From NCBI RefSeq assembly GCF_019355395.1, contig NZ_CP048829.1, positions 1,116,001-1,180,000 of the forward strand: DNA of 64,000 nt, given 5' to 3'. Shown here piece after piece: positions 1 to 8,094 of this stretch. Below the pieces are notes generated by a model that was not told the origin of the DNA, searched no databases, and saw only the letters and a program-made list of their open reading frames with translations. The stretch's first letter is position 1, and each line of letters begins with the position of its first letter. This DNA comes from Chordicoccus furentiruminis (lineage in GTDB: Bacteria > Bacillota > Clostridia > Lachnospirales > Lachnospiraceae). The position numbers and the translations under genes were made by a program.

Positions 1-293
1 CCGATCCCGCAGATATCCGCACCGAACCTGATATGCCCGACGGCCATAATCATCGAAATCGCAAGTCCCGCCGCCATCGCGGCCAGAATCCCGAGGAACC
101 AGCTTCCCGTGAAATAGCTGACGATGACCGCGAAATAAGCCCCGACCAGCATGATGCCTTCTGTTCCGATGTTCAGGATATCCGCCTGCTGCGTCACGGA
201 AGCGCAGAGCGTCGCGTAGATGATCGGCGTCGCCGCGCGGAAGGTAGCGTAGATCAGCGAAAGATTGAAGACCTTACTGAGAATCTGAATCAT
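1..293 (-). CDS. ABC transporter permease, BMP/nucleoside type (partial, C-terminus off the left edge)
   Basis: Second inner-membrane permease of a BMP-type (YufQ/NupQ-like) ABC importer. Only the first 97 residues are inside the window; the coding region continues past base 1. It starts MIQILSKVFN and contains the segment QADILNIGTEGIMLVGAYFA, the typical permease motif near the first membrane helices of this family, followed by a second hydrophobic stretch. The ATG at 293 lies 20 bp inside the end of the preceding permease gene, so the two are translationally coupled. Together with the upstream permease, the double ATPase and the binding protein it makes a four-gene transporter, probably for nucleosides or a related ligand; the substrate is inferred from the family only. 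Confidence 0.88.
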   Translation of the reverse strand, partial: MIQILSKVFNLSLIYATFRAATPIIYATLCASVTQQADILNIGTEGIMLVGAYFAVIVSYFTGSWFLGILAAMAAGLAISMIMAVGHIRFGADICGI

Positions 294-1356
294 GTTCCTG
301 CCCTCCTTCTGCATGGCCGCTGACATTCCGGACCGCCTTCGCCGGCTTTTTCACTTTGATAAAGTCGAACAGGGTTTCCATGGTCGCGATGATGATGAAG
401 ATCGCCGTGATCGTATCAACCAGCCCCTTGGGAACGCCGGTTGCCTGCTGCATACCCATCGCGCCGGATTTCAGAATCGCGAGGAAGAACGCCATAAACG
501 GCGTCGCAATCACGTTGCTCTTTACGATCAGAGCGGCCAGCATGCCGTTGTTGCCGAGGTTTGTCGCGAAGTTGTTCAGGAAGTAGCCGTACACGCCCAG
601 CACCTCGATGGTGCCCGCGATGCCGCCGAGCATGCCGGACATCACCATCGCCTTCATGAAGATATGCCTGGAGTTGATGCCCGCATAGTCGGCGGCATGC
701 GGATTGGTTCCGACCATCCGCAGCTTATACCCGAGATTGGTCCGGTACAGCATGAAAATATTCAGGATCACGAGCCCGATTGCGATGAAGAGTCCCGCAT
801 TCACGCTGGACGGAATCATGAACTGCGGCAGACGGACGGCAATGTTCGGGGACTGCGGATTCGCGGATCCGGCCGACATCGGCCCGCTGACAAGATACGA
901 GGTGATATAGAGCGCGACCGAGTTCATCAGAATGGTCGTGCAGACTTCGCTGACGTTGTAGTACGCCTTCAGCCAGGCGGGAATCAGCGCCCAGAGTCCG
1001 GTCACGACCATCGCGCCCAGGAAGCACGCGAGCATCAGCAGCGGCGTCGGAAGAAACGTCCATTTCCAGCCGATATAGGCTGCGGTGATACCTCCGAGGA
1101 ATACTTCGCCTTCCACTCCGACATTGAACGCACCGGCCTGCGCTGCGATCACGAAGGCCACCGACGTAAGAAGAAGAGGGGTAAGCGAGGCAAGCGTCGT
1201 ACCGAGATTCATCTTCCCGACAAAAGCGCCCCGCAGCAGTGCGGCGTACGCCGCGATTGGATTCTGCCCGATCGCGATGATCAGAACCGCGCCGATCAGA
1301 AAGGTAAGCAGCATCGTGAGCAGGATTCTGACGATTCCTTTTGTGATTTTTCCCAT
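274..1356 (-). CDS. ABC transporter permease, BMP/nucleoside type (YufP-like)
   Basis: First membrane permease of the BMP-type importer, 360 residues, full length for the family. The N-terminus (MGKITKGIVRILLTMLLTFL) is a membrane helix, and about eight to ten further hydrophobic segments follow. The family motif QAGAFNVGVEGEVFLGGI lies near residue 75 and NPHAADYAGI near residue 220, in the cytoplasmic loop expected to contact the ATPase. The start ATG follows the TAA stop of the ATPase gene with no intervening base, so translation is probably coupled. The end overlaps the next permease by 20 bp. The hydrophilic C-terminus after the last helix is about 30 residues long. Confidence 0.9.
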   Translation of the reverse strand: MGKITKGIVRILLTMLLTFLIGAVLIIAIGQNPIAAYAALLRGAFVGKMNLGTTLASLTPLLLTSVAFVIAAQAGAFNVGVEGEVFLGGITAAYIGWKWTFLPTPLLMLACFLGAMVVTGLWALIPAWLKAYYNVSEVCTTILMNSVALYITSYLVSGPMSAGSANPQSPNIAVRLPQFMIPSSVNAGLFIAIGLVILNIFMLYRTNLGYKLRMVGTNPHAADYAGINSRHIFMKAMVMSGMLGGIAGTIEVLGVYGYFLNNFATNLGNNGMLAALIVKSNVIATPFMAFFLAILKSGAMGMQQATGVPKGLVDTITAIFIIIATMETLFDFIKVKKPAKAVRNVSGHAEGGQEHDSDSQ

Positions 1357-2889
1357 TTAGTCCGCGCTCCTCTCCTGCGCCGCCTGACCGCCCATCATCA
1401 GCAGTCCCAGCGTACTCTCATTCGCTTCGGAAGCCGGCATCTCACCGGTGATCTTTCCTTCATGCATGACGATGATCCGGTCGGACAGCGCCATGATTTC
1501 CTCGAGCTCAGCCGAGATGAGGAGCACGCCGCATCCCTGCTGTTTCGCCTTCTCCAGCGTATTCCGGATGATCTCAATCGCGCCGACATCAACACCCCGG
1601 GTCGGCTGGGAGGCGATCAGAAGCTGCTTCTTCTGCGAAACCTCTCTCGCGACGACCACCTTCTGCGCGTTTCCGCCGGACAGCGAGGACGTCGGAAGAT
1701 GCGGATCGTTCGGACGGATATCAAACTGACGGATCATCTCTTCCGCATATGCGTCCTGCGCCTTCCGGTTTGTCAGCCCGTTCCGGGTGAACGGCGCTTC
1801 ATCGATCTGATCGGACACCAGATTCTCGCTGATCGACATCGCGCGGTCGAGCCCTGTCTTGTTCCGGTCCTCCGGAATGTGCGCAAGTCCCGCCTTTCTG
1901 GTCTTCGCGGGCCCCTTGTTTGTGACATCCTGCCCGCATACGAGGATCTTTCCCTTCTCGACTTTGCGCATCCCGGTGATGGCCTCCGCCAGCTCGCTCT
2001 GTCCGTTTCCATCGATCCCGGCGATCCCGACGATCTCGCCGGCCCGCACCTGAAACGAAATGCCCCGGATCTTGGAAGTCTCCTTCTGACTCGGGATCCA
2101 CGCGTCCTGAACGTCCAGAATCGTCTCTCCGGCCTTCGAGGCGTTCTTCTCAATGTTCAGGAAGACCTCCCGCCCGATCATCCGCTTCGTGAGATCCAGC
2201 GGGGATGTCTCCGACTTGTTCACGGTGCCCATGTATTTCCCCTGCCGCATCACCGTGATCCGGTCTGAAATCTCCATCACCTCATCCAGCTTGTGGGAAA
2301 TAAAGACGATCGACTTGCCCGCCGCCTTCAGGTTGTTCAGAATCTTGAAGAGATTCTCCGCCTCCTGAGGCGTGAGTACCGCGGTCGGCTCGTCAAGGAT
2401 GATCGTGTCCGCGCCGCGCATCAGAATCTTGATAATCTCAACACGCTGGGCCTCGCCGACGGAAATCTGACTCACCCTGCGGTCAAGCGGAACTTCCATC
2501 TTATACTCATCGATATACTTCTGAACCGACTTTCTGGCCGTGTCGAAATCGATTCTGAGTCCCTTCTTCGGCTCAAACCCGAGAATGGTGTTCTCCAGCA
2601 CCGAAAGTTCCCCGACCAGCATAAACTCCTGATGCACCATGCCGATCCCATGCTCGATCGCAGTCTTCGGCGTCAGGTTCGGTATTTCCTCCCCTTTCAC
2701 CCGGATCACGCCGCTGTCAATCGGATACATGCCGTACAGCAGCTTCATCATTGTGGATTTACCCGCACCGTTTTCTCCGATCAGCGAGTGAATCTCGCCC
2801 TTTTTCAGGGTGAACTGCCCGTTGTTGACTGCCGTCACATGACCGAAGGTTTTCACGATGTCATGCATCTCTACGACATACTCACTCAT
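1357..2889 (-). CDS. ABC transporter ATP-binding protein, two nucleotide-binding domains (YufO-like)
   Basis: Cytoplasmic ATPase of the BMP-type importer, 510 residues with two ABC domains in tandem, as in ribose/nucleoside transporters. Domain 1 (about 1-240) has Walker A GENGAGKST, the signature-like ISVGEAQRVEI and Walker B ADTIILDEPTAVL. Domain 2 (about 255-500) has a degenerate Walker A, GIDGNGQSELA, without the usual GKST, and an intact signature LSGGNAQKVVVARE. Asymmetric double ATPases of this kind are normal for the family. The ribosome binding site GAGG lies seven bases before the ATG. The gene is separated from the upstream binding-protein gene by 89 bp containing a hairpin, and abuts the next permease gene. 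Confidence 0.94.
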   Translation of the reverse strand: MSEYVVEMHDIVKTFGHVTAVNNGQFTLKKGEIHSLIGENGAGKSTMMKLLYGMYPIDSGVIRVKGEEIPNLTPKTAIEHGIGMVHQEFMLVGELSVLENTILGFEPKKGLRIDFDTARKSVQKYIDEYKMEVPLDRRVSQISVGEAQRVEIIKILMRGADTIILDEPTAVLTPQEAENLFKILNNLKAAGKSIVFISHKLDEVMEISDRITVMRQGKYMGTVNKSETSPLDLTKRMIGREVFLNIEKNASKAGETILDVQDAWIPSQKETSKIRGISFQVRAGEIVGIAGIDGNGQSELAEAITGMRKVEKGKILVCGQDVTNKGPAKTRKAGLAHIPEDRNKTGLDRAMSISENLVSDQIDEAPFTRNGLTNRKAQDAYAEEMIRQFDIRPNDPHLPTSSLSGGNAQKVVVAREVSQKKQLLIASQPTRGVDVGAIEIIRNTLEKAKQQGCGVLLISAELEEIMALSDRIIVMHEGKITGEMPASEANESTLGLLMMGGQAAQERSAD

Positions 2890-2912
2890 GCATTTACCTC
2901 ATAATGTAAATT

Positions 2913-2946
2913 TGGCCGCTGTGCCAGCACGGCAACACAGCGGCCA
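2913..2946 (-). promoter_or_regulatory. Intercistronic hairpin between binding-protein and ATPase genes
   Basis: An 11-bp perfect stem (2913-2923 with 2936-2946, TGGCCGCTGTG) and a 12-base loop. On the minus strand no long T tract follows, so it looks more like an mRNA-stabilising or partially terminating element than a full terminator. Such hairpins after binding-protein genes are commonly associated with higher binding-protein than ATPase expression. Confidence 0.5.
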
Positions 2947-2978
2947 TAATTCAGGGTCCACCTTGTGTCATTGATGAG

Positions 2979-4076
2979 TTATTCAGCTGCCGATTCCACC
3001 GCGGATTCCACGGTCGATTCCGCGGAGCCCGGTCCGAATCCTTCGTAGTTGTCCACAACGATCTTGCCGCTGATGATCTGATCACTCAGATCGTTCACCT
3101 TATCGACGATATCCTGCGGGAACTTGTCTCCCAGCGCTTCTTTCATAACGGAGAAATCCGTCAGGCTGACGCCGCCCTTCGCGAGGTCAAGGTACTGAGT
3201 CGTACCGCCCTTGAAGCTTCCGTCCACAACCGACTTGATGACCAGATAGCAGGCGTTGTCAACGCGCTTCACCATGGAAGTCAGAACGCTGCCCGGCTGA
3301 TCGTTGTCCTGGTTCAGATCGACGCCGATCGCGTACTTGCCGGCCTCTTTCGCCGCCTCAAGAACACCCGCGCCGGTTCCGGACGCCACGTTCATGACGA
3401 TGTCCGCGCCCTGATCATACTGCGCGAGCGTCAGCTCCTTGCCCTTCAGCGGGTTCTGCCACTCGCCGGCGAACGCCTGCAGGATCTGAATGTCCGGATC
3501 AATGTACTTCGCGCCCTGCTCATAGCCCGTGTAGAAATCGTGCAGAACCGGAATATCCATACCGCCGACCCAGCCGATGATGTGATCCTTGTTCACGCCC
3601 TCGATGTCCGTCTTCTGAGTGAACATCGCGGCTGCCGCGCCCGCGAGGAACGAGCCCTGGTTCTGCGCGAAGCTGATGGACTCGACATTCGGAAGGTCAA
3701 CTGTGGTATCGATAACCGCAAACTTGGTGTCCGGATAGCTGGGACCGTACTCCGTGATGAAGTCCGCGATATTGGAAGATGCGCCGATGACCAGATCGTA
3801 CCCGTCCTCACATGCGGACAGAAGATTTGCCTTCCATTCGTCAGCGGTTGAACCTTCCAGACTCTTCAGTTCAATTCCGAAATCCTTTACCGCTCTCTGC
3901 GCGCCTTCGTTGCAGGAATCGTTGTAACTCTTGTCGCCGAGATTGCCGGTGTAGACGATGCAGACACGGATCCCGGACCCGTCAATCTTGCTTTCCGCCG
4001 TCGAATCCGCCAGAACCGAACCGCTCATTCCAAATGTCATTGCCACCGCGAGTGATAATGCAAGAGCCTTCTTCAT
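2979..4076 (-). CDS. BMP-family substrate-binding protein (nucleoside-like ABC importer)
   Basis: Extracellular binding protein of the BMP/PnrA family, 365 residues. An N-terminal signal sequence (MKKALALSLAVAMTFGMSGS) is followed by a BMP fold: IRVCIVYTGNLGDKSYNDSC near residue 37, GWVGGMDIPVLHDFYTGYE near 167, and GVDLNQDNDQPGSVLTSM near 245, which matches the ligand-site loop of this family. Ligands of characterised members are purine nucleosides; the exact ligand here is not visible. The signal sequence has no cysteine lipobox, unlike most Gram-positive binding proteins, so anchoring is uncertain. The RBS AGAGGAGG is well placed. It is the first gene of the operon, behind a promoter and a LacI-type palindrome. 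Confidence 0.92.
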   Translation of the reverse strand: MKKALALSLAVAMTFGMSGSVLADSTAESKIDGSGIRVCIVYTGNLGDKSYNDSCNEGAQRAVKDFGIELKSLEGSTADEWKANLLSACEDGYDLVIGASSNIADFITEYGPSYPDTKFAVIDTTVDLPNVESISFAQNQGSFLAGAAAAMFTQKTDIEGVNKDHIIGWVGGMDIPVLHDFYTGYEQGAKYIDPDIQILQAFAGEWQNPLKGKELTLAQYDQGADIVMNVASGTGAGVLEAAKEAGKYAIGVDLNQDNDQPGSVLTSMVKRVDNACYLVIKSVVDGSFKGGTTQYLDLAKGGVSLTDFSVMKEALGDKFPQDIVDKVNDLSDQIISGKIVVDNYEGFGPGSAESTVESAVESAAE

Positions 4077-4161
4077 ATTTTCCTCCTCTTACTCTGATTA
4101 TGCGGTTATCAACAGATCCTTTCTTCCCTCTTACTGCCAAAAAGTAACTGAAAAGCAATTT

Positions 4162-4177
4162 GATAAAACGTTTTATC
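4162..4177. promoter_or_regulatory. Perfect 16-bp palindrome, LacI/GalR-type operator
   Basis: GATAAAACGTTTTATC is a perfect palindrome centred on CG, with the AAACGTTT core typical of LacI/GalR-family operators. It lies about 85 bp before the BMP binding-protein ATG and just downstream of the likely promoter, a good position for repression by blocking elongation or initiation. No LacI-family gene is in the window, so the regulator would be encoded elsewhere. That it is a working operator is inference. Confidence 0.6.
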
Positions 4178-4190
4178 TCACTGGATTCAG

Positions 4191-4217
4191 ATTATCGCCA
4201 TTTTATCCTGTTGTCAA
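4191..4217 (-). promoter_or_regulatory. Promoter of the BMP transporter operon
   Basis: On the minus strand TTGACA (4212-4217, perfect -35) is followed after 15 bp by GATAAT (4191-4196). The spacer is short, but the surrounding 100 bp are AT-rich compared with the neighbouring genes, as expected for a promoter region. The LacI-type palindrome begins 13 bp further downstream. Confidence 0.5.
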
Positions 4218-4300
4218 TTCGTTTTGTAATTCTTTTTGCACATAATTGCTTAATGGTATTCATATAATCTGATGCCGGATGTCATTATGACCCCGTTAAC

Positions 4301-4345
4301 AAAAAAAAGCCGTGCAGAAATATGGCGTTCTGCACAGCTCTTTTT
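4301..4345 (-). terminator. Rho-independent terminator (works on both strands)
   Basis: Stem 4308-4319 with 4328-4339 (core GTGCAGAA/TTCTGCAC, one mismatch) and an 8-base loop. On the minus strand it is followed by eight T (the A run at 4301-4308), ending the gene at 4364-4714. On the plus strand TTTTT also follows. Confidence 0.8.
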
Positions 4346-4363
4346 CGCGATTGCGTCATTCCC

Positions 4364-4714
4364 TTATGCAAGATGAAAGCAGTTCGAATCCTCCGGCGCG
4401 GATTGCCGGTTCTCCTTTGTGTATTGATACAATGTATCGCACACCGTAATCGTATAATCCGTGAACAGCCGGCTCCGCCCCAGCGCCTGCCGGAGCCGGT
4501 GCTCATGATCATTTCTCCATGCGTCAAGCGCCTCTTTGTTTTTCCAGAAATTCATGCAGAGGTCCGTATCCGGATCCTCCGGACTCCGGTAATTGGCGCT
4601 TCCGAGGAACGCCCCATTGTCCTTCAGCCGTTCCGCCAGCTGACCGCCCTGTCTGTAAAACTCCGCCCTGCCCGCTTCATCCCGAAACGTCACCTTAAAG
4701 ATCACCGTGATCAT
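4364..4714 (-). CDS. Antibiotic-biosynthesis-monooxygenase (ABM) superfamily protein
   Basis: Small cytoplasmic protein of 116 residues with the dimeric alpha+beta barrel pattern of the ABM/YgiN group: an opening strand MITVIFKVTF, a helix (RAEFYRQGGQLAERL), a second strand region around NYRSPEDPDTDLCMNFWKNK, then the characteristic helix ALDAWRNDHEHRLRQALG and a closing strand LFTDYTITVCDTL. Members act as quinol monooxygenases, haem-degrading enzymes or small-molecule binders; the sequence does not say which. GGGGAA lies upstream of the start. It stands alone, ends at a strong terminator, and follows the mannitol-dehydrogenase-family gene on the same strand after a 209-bp gap in which I see no gene. 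Confidence 0.72.
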   Translation of the reverse strand: MITVIFKVTFRDEAGRAEFYRQGGQLAERLKDNGAFLGSANYRSPEDPDTDLCMNFWKNKEALDAWRNDHEHRLRQALGRSRLFTDYTITVCDTLYQYTKENRQSAPEDSNCFHLA

Positions 4715-4923
4715 CGCTTATTCCCCGTATCTGTCCATGCTGTATCCTGTCATCGCATCCTCTTCAGTTTAGCACGTCACGAGCCGGTGACTGTTGCGCC
4801 GGCAACTTCGCCGGAAACGCATCGGGACATGTGCATAATCCAGCGTTTCGAATGGTAATGACCGAAGAAGCCGGCGTTCTGCTGCAGATTCCGTTTTCAG
4901 CCGCAGCCGGCTCTGTCATCCCA

Positions 4924-6540
4924 TCACCGGCCGAGATGCCTTCTCAGCGTCGCACGGACCGCACCCAGCCCGCTGATCTCCTCGCGGACAAGCTCCTCGA
5001 TTCGGTCTCCGATGCCGGCCTCGTACAGGTTCATGCCGAAGATATGCGGGTTGGACAGGATCGGACGCAGCTGATCCTTCAATGTATCCGGCTGCCCGAG
5101 CGTCACGGCGGCCAGTCGGTCCGTCAGTTCCCCGTTCATCGGATCAGGGGACAGCTCAAACGGCTTCCCGTTGTCATCGACCGCGAGCAGATAGCGGAGC
5201 CAGCCGGCGATCGCGAGCGGAATGCCGCGAAGCCGTCTTGCATCGCCGTACTTTTCGACAAAGGCGCGGATCGTGACCCCGAACCGGATCGCCACCATCT
5301 GGGAGGTGTCCACCGCGATCCGCTGCGGCGTATCCGGAATATACGGGTTCGGAAAACGCTCGTTCAGACACTCGTCGAGAAACTTCTCCGGCGACAGAAT
5401 CCCCGGATCCACCACGACTTCCATGCCTTCCGCCGGTCCCACCAGATCGGCCAGTTTCCTCAGATCAGGGTCCGTAATCGTTTCCGCGAAGCTGGGAATC
5501 CCCAGCAGACAGCCGTACGGAGCCAGCGCCGTATGAATCGGATTCAGACAGACGGTAACCTTCATGCGCTCGCAGGCGTTCACCGTCGCGCGGTCCGTCA
5601 GATACACACCGGCCTTCTCCAGCGGAGGCCGCCCGTTCGGAAAACGATCCTCCACCACCAGATACTGCGGCGCTTCGGCGTTGACGAAAGGCGCGATATA
5701 GGTTTTTCTGTCCGTGATCACGATGTTCATATCCTCCACGCCGTCACGGGTCAGCGCTTCCGCCACAGCCCCGCTCGGACGCGGCGTGATCTTGTCGATC
5801 ATGCTCCATGGAAATGCAGCCGCCGACTCGTCACGCAGATACTGAAGATACTCCTCTTCCACGAATCCGCGGTGCCGCCACTCCTCCGCAACAGTCAGAA
5901 CGGCTTCCCGCAGCTTCTCTCCGTTCCGGGAGACATTGTCCGTGGAGACAAGCGCGATCGGCAACGCCCCCGCCTGAAAGCGCCGGTACAGCAGAGCGGC
6001 CGTCAGCGCCATCGCGCTGTTCAGCCTGCCATCCGGACCGGCCTCAAGATCCGCCCGGACAGCGGAAGTGAAGCGGCCGTCAGATCCGGACAGCGCATAT
6101 CCTTTCTCCGTGATGGTATAGGTCACAAGCTGAAGCGCCGGGTTCGCGAAAATCTCCTGAAGACGCGCCCGGACCGTCCGGTCGTCAGGGCGTGCCGCCA
6201 GCGCCTCCGCCAGCGGGCCGATCACCCTTTTCTCAGTGGAACCGTCTTTTCTGAGCGTGACGCAGAGCGCCAGATTGTCATACGGGCGGTAGATCCGGTC
6301 GACCACATCGAAATCAAACGTCTCCACACAGGTGATCCCCCGGTCGAGATCGCCGGAAGCGATCAGATCATCGGCGATCACACCATGAAACATACGGAAA
6401 ATATTCCCGATTCCGAAGTGCACCCAGCGGGGCGACTTCTTCGTCCGTTCCCTCACCGCCTTCACATCATAGGAAGGGATCCGGATCCCTGCCCGTTCCC
6501 ATTCCTCCCGGTCTCCCAGTCCCTCCAGTGTCAGACGCAT
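4924..6540 (-). CDS. Mannitol dehydrogenase family protein (fructuronate reductase-like)
   Basis: NAD-dependent polyol/hexuronate oxidoreductase of the long-chain mannitol dehydrogenase family, 538 residues. The N-terminal Rossmann region has the family motif WVHFGIGNIFRMFHGVIADD near residue 40. The C-terminal domain carries the catalytic-type lysine region MIDKITPRPSG near residue 245 and a helical segment IAGWLRYLLAVDDNGKPFEL near 455. It could be fructuronate reductase (UxuB) or another mannonate/altronate-type enzyme; no uronate genes lie nearby to decide. I place the start at 6540 (MRLTLEG) because the in-frame ATG at 6558 overlaps the ribosome binding site AAAGGAG that sits correctly for 6540. 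Monocistronic in appearance. Confidence 0.85.
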   Translation of the reverse strand: MRLTLEGLGDREEWERAGIRIPSYDVKAVRERTKKSPRWVHFGIGNIFRMFHGVIADDLIASGDLDRGITCVETFDFDVVDRIYRPYDNLALCVTLRKDGSTEKRVIGPLAEALAARPDDRTVRARLQEIFANPALQLVTYTITEKGYALSGSDGRFTSAVRADLEAGPDGRLNSAMALTAALLYRRFQAGALPIALVSTDNVSRNGEKLREAVLTVAEEWRHRGFVEEEYLQYLRDESAAAFPWSMIDKITPRPSGAVAEALTRDGVEDMNIVITDRKTYIAPFVNAEAPQYLVVEDRFPNGRPPLEKAGVYLTDRATVNACERMKVTVCLNPIHTALAPYGCLLGIPSFAETITDPDLRKLADLVGPAEGMEVVVDPGILSPEKFLDECLNERFPNPYIPDTPQRIAVDTSQMVAIRFGVTIRAFVEKYGDARRLRGIPLAIAGWLRYLLAVDDNGKPFELSPDPMNGELTDRLAAVTLGQPDTLKDQLRPILSNPHIFGMNLYEAGIGDRIEELVREEISGLGAVRATLRRHLGR

Positions 6541-6558
6541 CCCTTTCTCCTTTCTCAT

Positions 6559-6879
6559 TGTTTATTCTGTTTATGTTTCTGCATTTGCCGCGGCGCGGTC
6601 CGGTCCTGCCTCATGCTGCATGGAACGCCTTCTTCTCCGTCCCGTACCAGTCTCAGTTTCTCCCGTCCGGCTCTCTTCCCGCGCTGCCGGAAGCCTTCGC
6701 CCTCGTTTCTCTATCCTGATCATGGAGCACAGTCCGCCGGTCTGTCAAGCTCCGGTTCCGGACAGCACAAAACCCCGTCCGCGCACGCCAATGGTGTGCG
6801 GACGGGGCGCTTCTGTTACGCGTATACAAGAGATCTTCCGCGATGTTCGATCTTTGTGCTTTTGTTCCGTGGGTGCCGT
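6559..6879. other. Intergenic region between hemolysin III-like and mannitol dehydrogenase genes
   Basis: 321 bp without a convincing gene on either strand. Open frames here have neither a ribosome binding site nor recognisable protein sequence. The only clear element is the terminator hairpin at 6773-6807. Confidence 0.6.
6769..6807 (-). terminator. Terminator hairpin downstream of the hemolysin III-like gene
   Basis: A 14-bp stem (6773-6786 with 6794-6807, outer part CCCCGTCCGC/GCGGACGGGG, one G-T pair) and a 7-base loop. On the minus strand it is followed by TTTT only, so termination is likely but the U tract is short. Confidence 0.65.
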
Positions 6880-7608
6880 TCACCCGATCCGGGTAATGTA
6901 ACGGTCCAGCATGATGTAGTGGCACAGCGTGCCGATCATGATGAAAACATGGAAGATTTCGTGCGATCCGAAATAGATATGTCTCGCGTCAAAGGCCTTC
7001 GGGTGCATGGCATAGATCGCCGCCCCCACCGAGTAGGCGATGCCGCCGGCCAGCAGCCAGGCAAAGGCACCTGACGGCATCCCGGCGAGCAGAGGCTTCA
7101 TGGCAAAGACGCAGAGCCATCCCATCCCGAGATACAGCACGGAGGAGACCCACTTCGGACAGGTGATCCAGAAAAGCTTCAGGATCACGCCCGCCAGAGC
7201 CAGCGTCCAGACTGCAGCCAGCAGCGCATAGCCTGACCGCCCGCGAAGTACGGTGAGACACAGCGGCGTATAGGATCCCGCGATCATGACCGATATGGAG
7301 GAATGGTCGATCTTGCGGAGGATTGTCGTCGTCCGGCGTCCGCTCACCACAGTGTGATACGTCGTGCTGGCCGCGTACAGAAGGCCCGCTGTCAGAAGAA
7401 AGACGCAGACGCCTGCTGCCGTCCAGGCGGATCCGTACCGCCGTGCGTGAAGCATCAAGGGTCCGGCACCGACCGCCACCAGGATCAATGCGGCGAAATG
7501 CGTCAGCGCGGAGCCGGGTTCCCGGATCTCCAGTGAGACGGTTGCGGGAAGCCTTCCGAATCTCGTGCTTTCTTCCCTTCTTCTTTCTGCCATCGTACTG
7601 CCTGTCAT
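6880..7608 (-). CDS. Hemolysin III / TrhA family (PAQR-like) membrane protein
   Basis: Integral membrane protein of about 242 residues with seven predicted hydrophobic segments. Family motifs of the YqfA/YplQ/hemolysin III group are present: LYAASTTYHTVV near residue 80 (first conserved His), the KIDHSSISVMIAGSYTPLCL block that follows, and the C-terminal FGSHEIFHVFIMIGTLCHYI with two more conserved His. These histidines are the metal-site residues of the PAQR fold. Characterised members affect membrane fluidity homeostasis; the haemolysin name is historical. I choose ATG 7608 because GGAGG lies eight bases before it; the GTG at 7617 overlaps that site. The gene ends at a hairpin about 75 bp downstream. 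Confidence 0.88.
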   Translation of the reverse strand: MTGSTMAERRREESTRFGRLPATVSLEIREPGSALTHFAALILVAVGAGPLMLHARRYGSAWTAAGVCVFLLTAGLLYAASTTYHTVVSGRRTTTILRKIDHSSISVMIAGSYTPLCLTVLRGRSGYALLAAVWTLALAGVILKLFWITCPKWVSSVLYLGMGWLCVFAMKPLLAGMPSGAFAWLLAGGIAYSVGAAIYAMHPKAFDARHIYFGSHEIFHVFIMIGTLCHYIMLDRYITRIG

Positions 7609-7617
7609 CTGAACCAC

Positions 7618-8094
7618 CTCCGTCCGTTTCTCAGCGCAACCATCGATTTCTACAATTTATATGATGTGGTTTTCATTACTACATCACGGATTGATCTTAC
7701 CACGTTGTGCGGATTGTGTCAATCTCATCGACCCTTGACTTCTCACGGGACCGCCTTGTGCTGGACGGGAATTCTGCTGCCTCGGCTCTGCCTTGCATTG
7801 AGCCGCTCCCGTTTGCCTGCCCCATGCTCTTTTTTGACACGAAGCGTCTTCCCTCGCCTTTATTCTCTGATGACCCATCTGCCGGAAACAGCCGCCCGCC
7901 GTTTCCCTGTCTTCCAAACGTTTCCCGAAGCGCACCTGTTTTTCAATTCTCCTGAACGTCAGGCGCGGCGGCTGCATTTTACGGAAGCATTACATGAGAT
8001 TTACGCAAGTCCGATAGAACCGGTGCCCGGCGAATGGTACGCTGTCTGCTGACGGAAAGATCCGTACGATTTTTTACAGATGAAGGAGAAGACA
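7618..8094. other. Intergenic region with divergent transcription, contains an inverted repeat
   Basis: 477 bp between the hemolysin III-like gene (minus) and the ABC importer operon (plus). The open frames here give no recognisable protein and lack ribosome binding sites. It should hold the promoters of both units. I see TATAAA on the minus strand near 7656-7661 next to an inverted repeat at 7662-7686, but no convincing sigma-A promoter for the plus strand. Confidence 0.55.
7662..7686. promoter_or_regulatory. Imperfect inverted repeat, possible operator
   Basis: TGATGTGGT (7662-7670) and ACTACATCA (7678-7686) form an inverted repeat with 8 of 9 positions matching and a 7-base spacer. It abuts a TATAAA-like -10 on the minus strand, so a dimeric repressor bound here would block the hemolysin III-like gene. 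No regulator gene is adjacent. Confidence 0.35.

Noticed and set aside
292-2268. 658-codon plus-strand open frame
   Set aside because: It is antisense to the permease and ATPase genes; composition is Arg/His/Asp-rich and typical of the reverse frame of GC-rich coding DNA.
4831-7074. 747-codon plus-strand open frame
   Set aside because: Antisense to the mannitol-dehydrogenase-family gene, no RBS and no recognisable protein motifs.
7666-8052. 128-codon plus-strand frame before the solute-binding protein gene
   Set aside because: No RBS, no recognisable fold, Leu/Arg/Pro/Phe-rich random-looking sequence.
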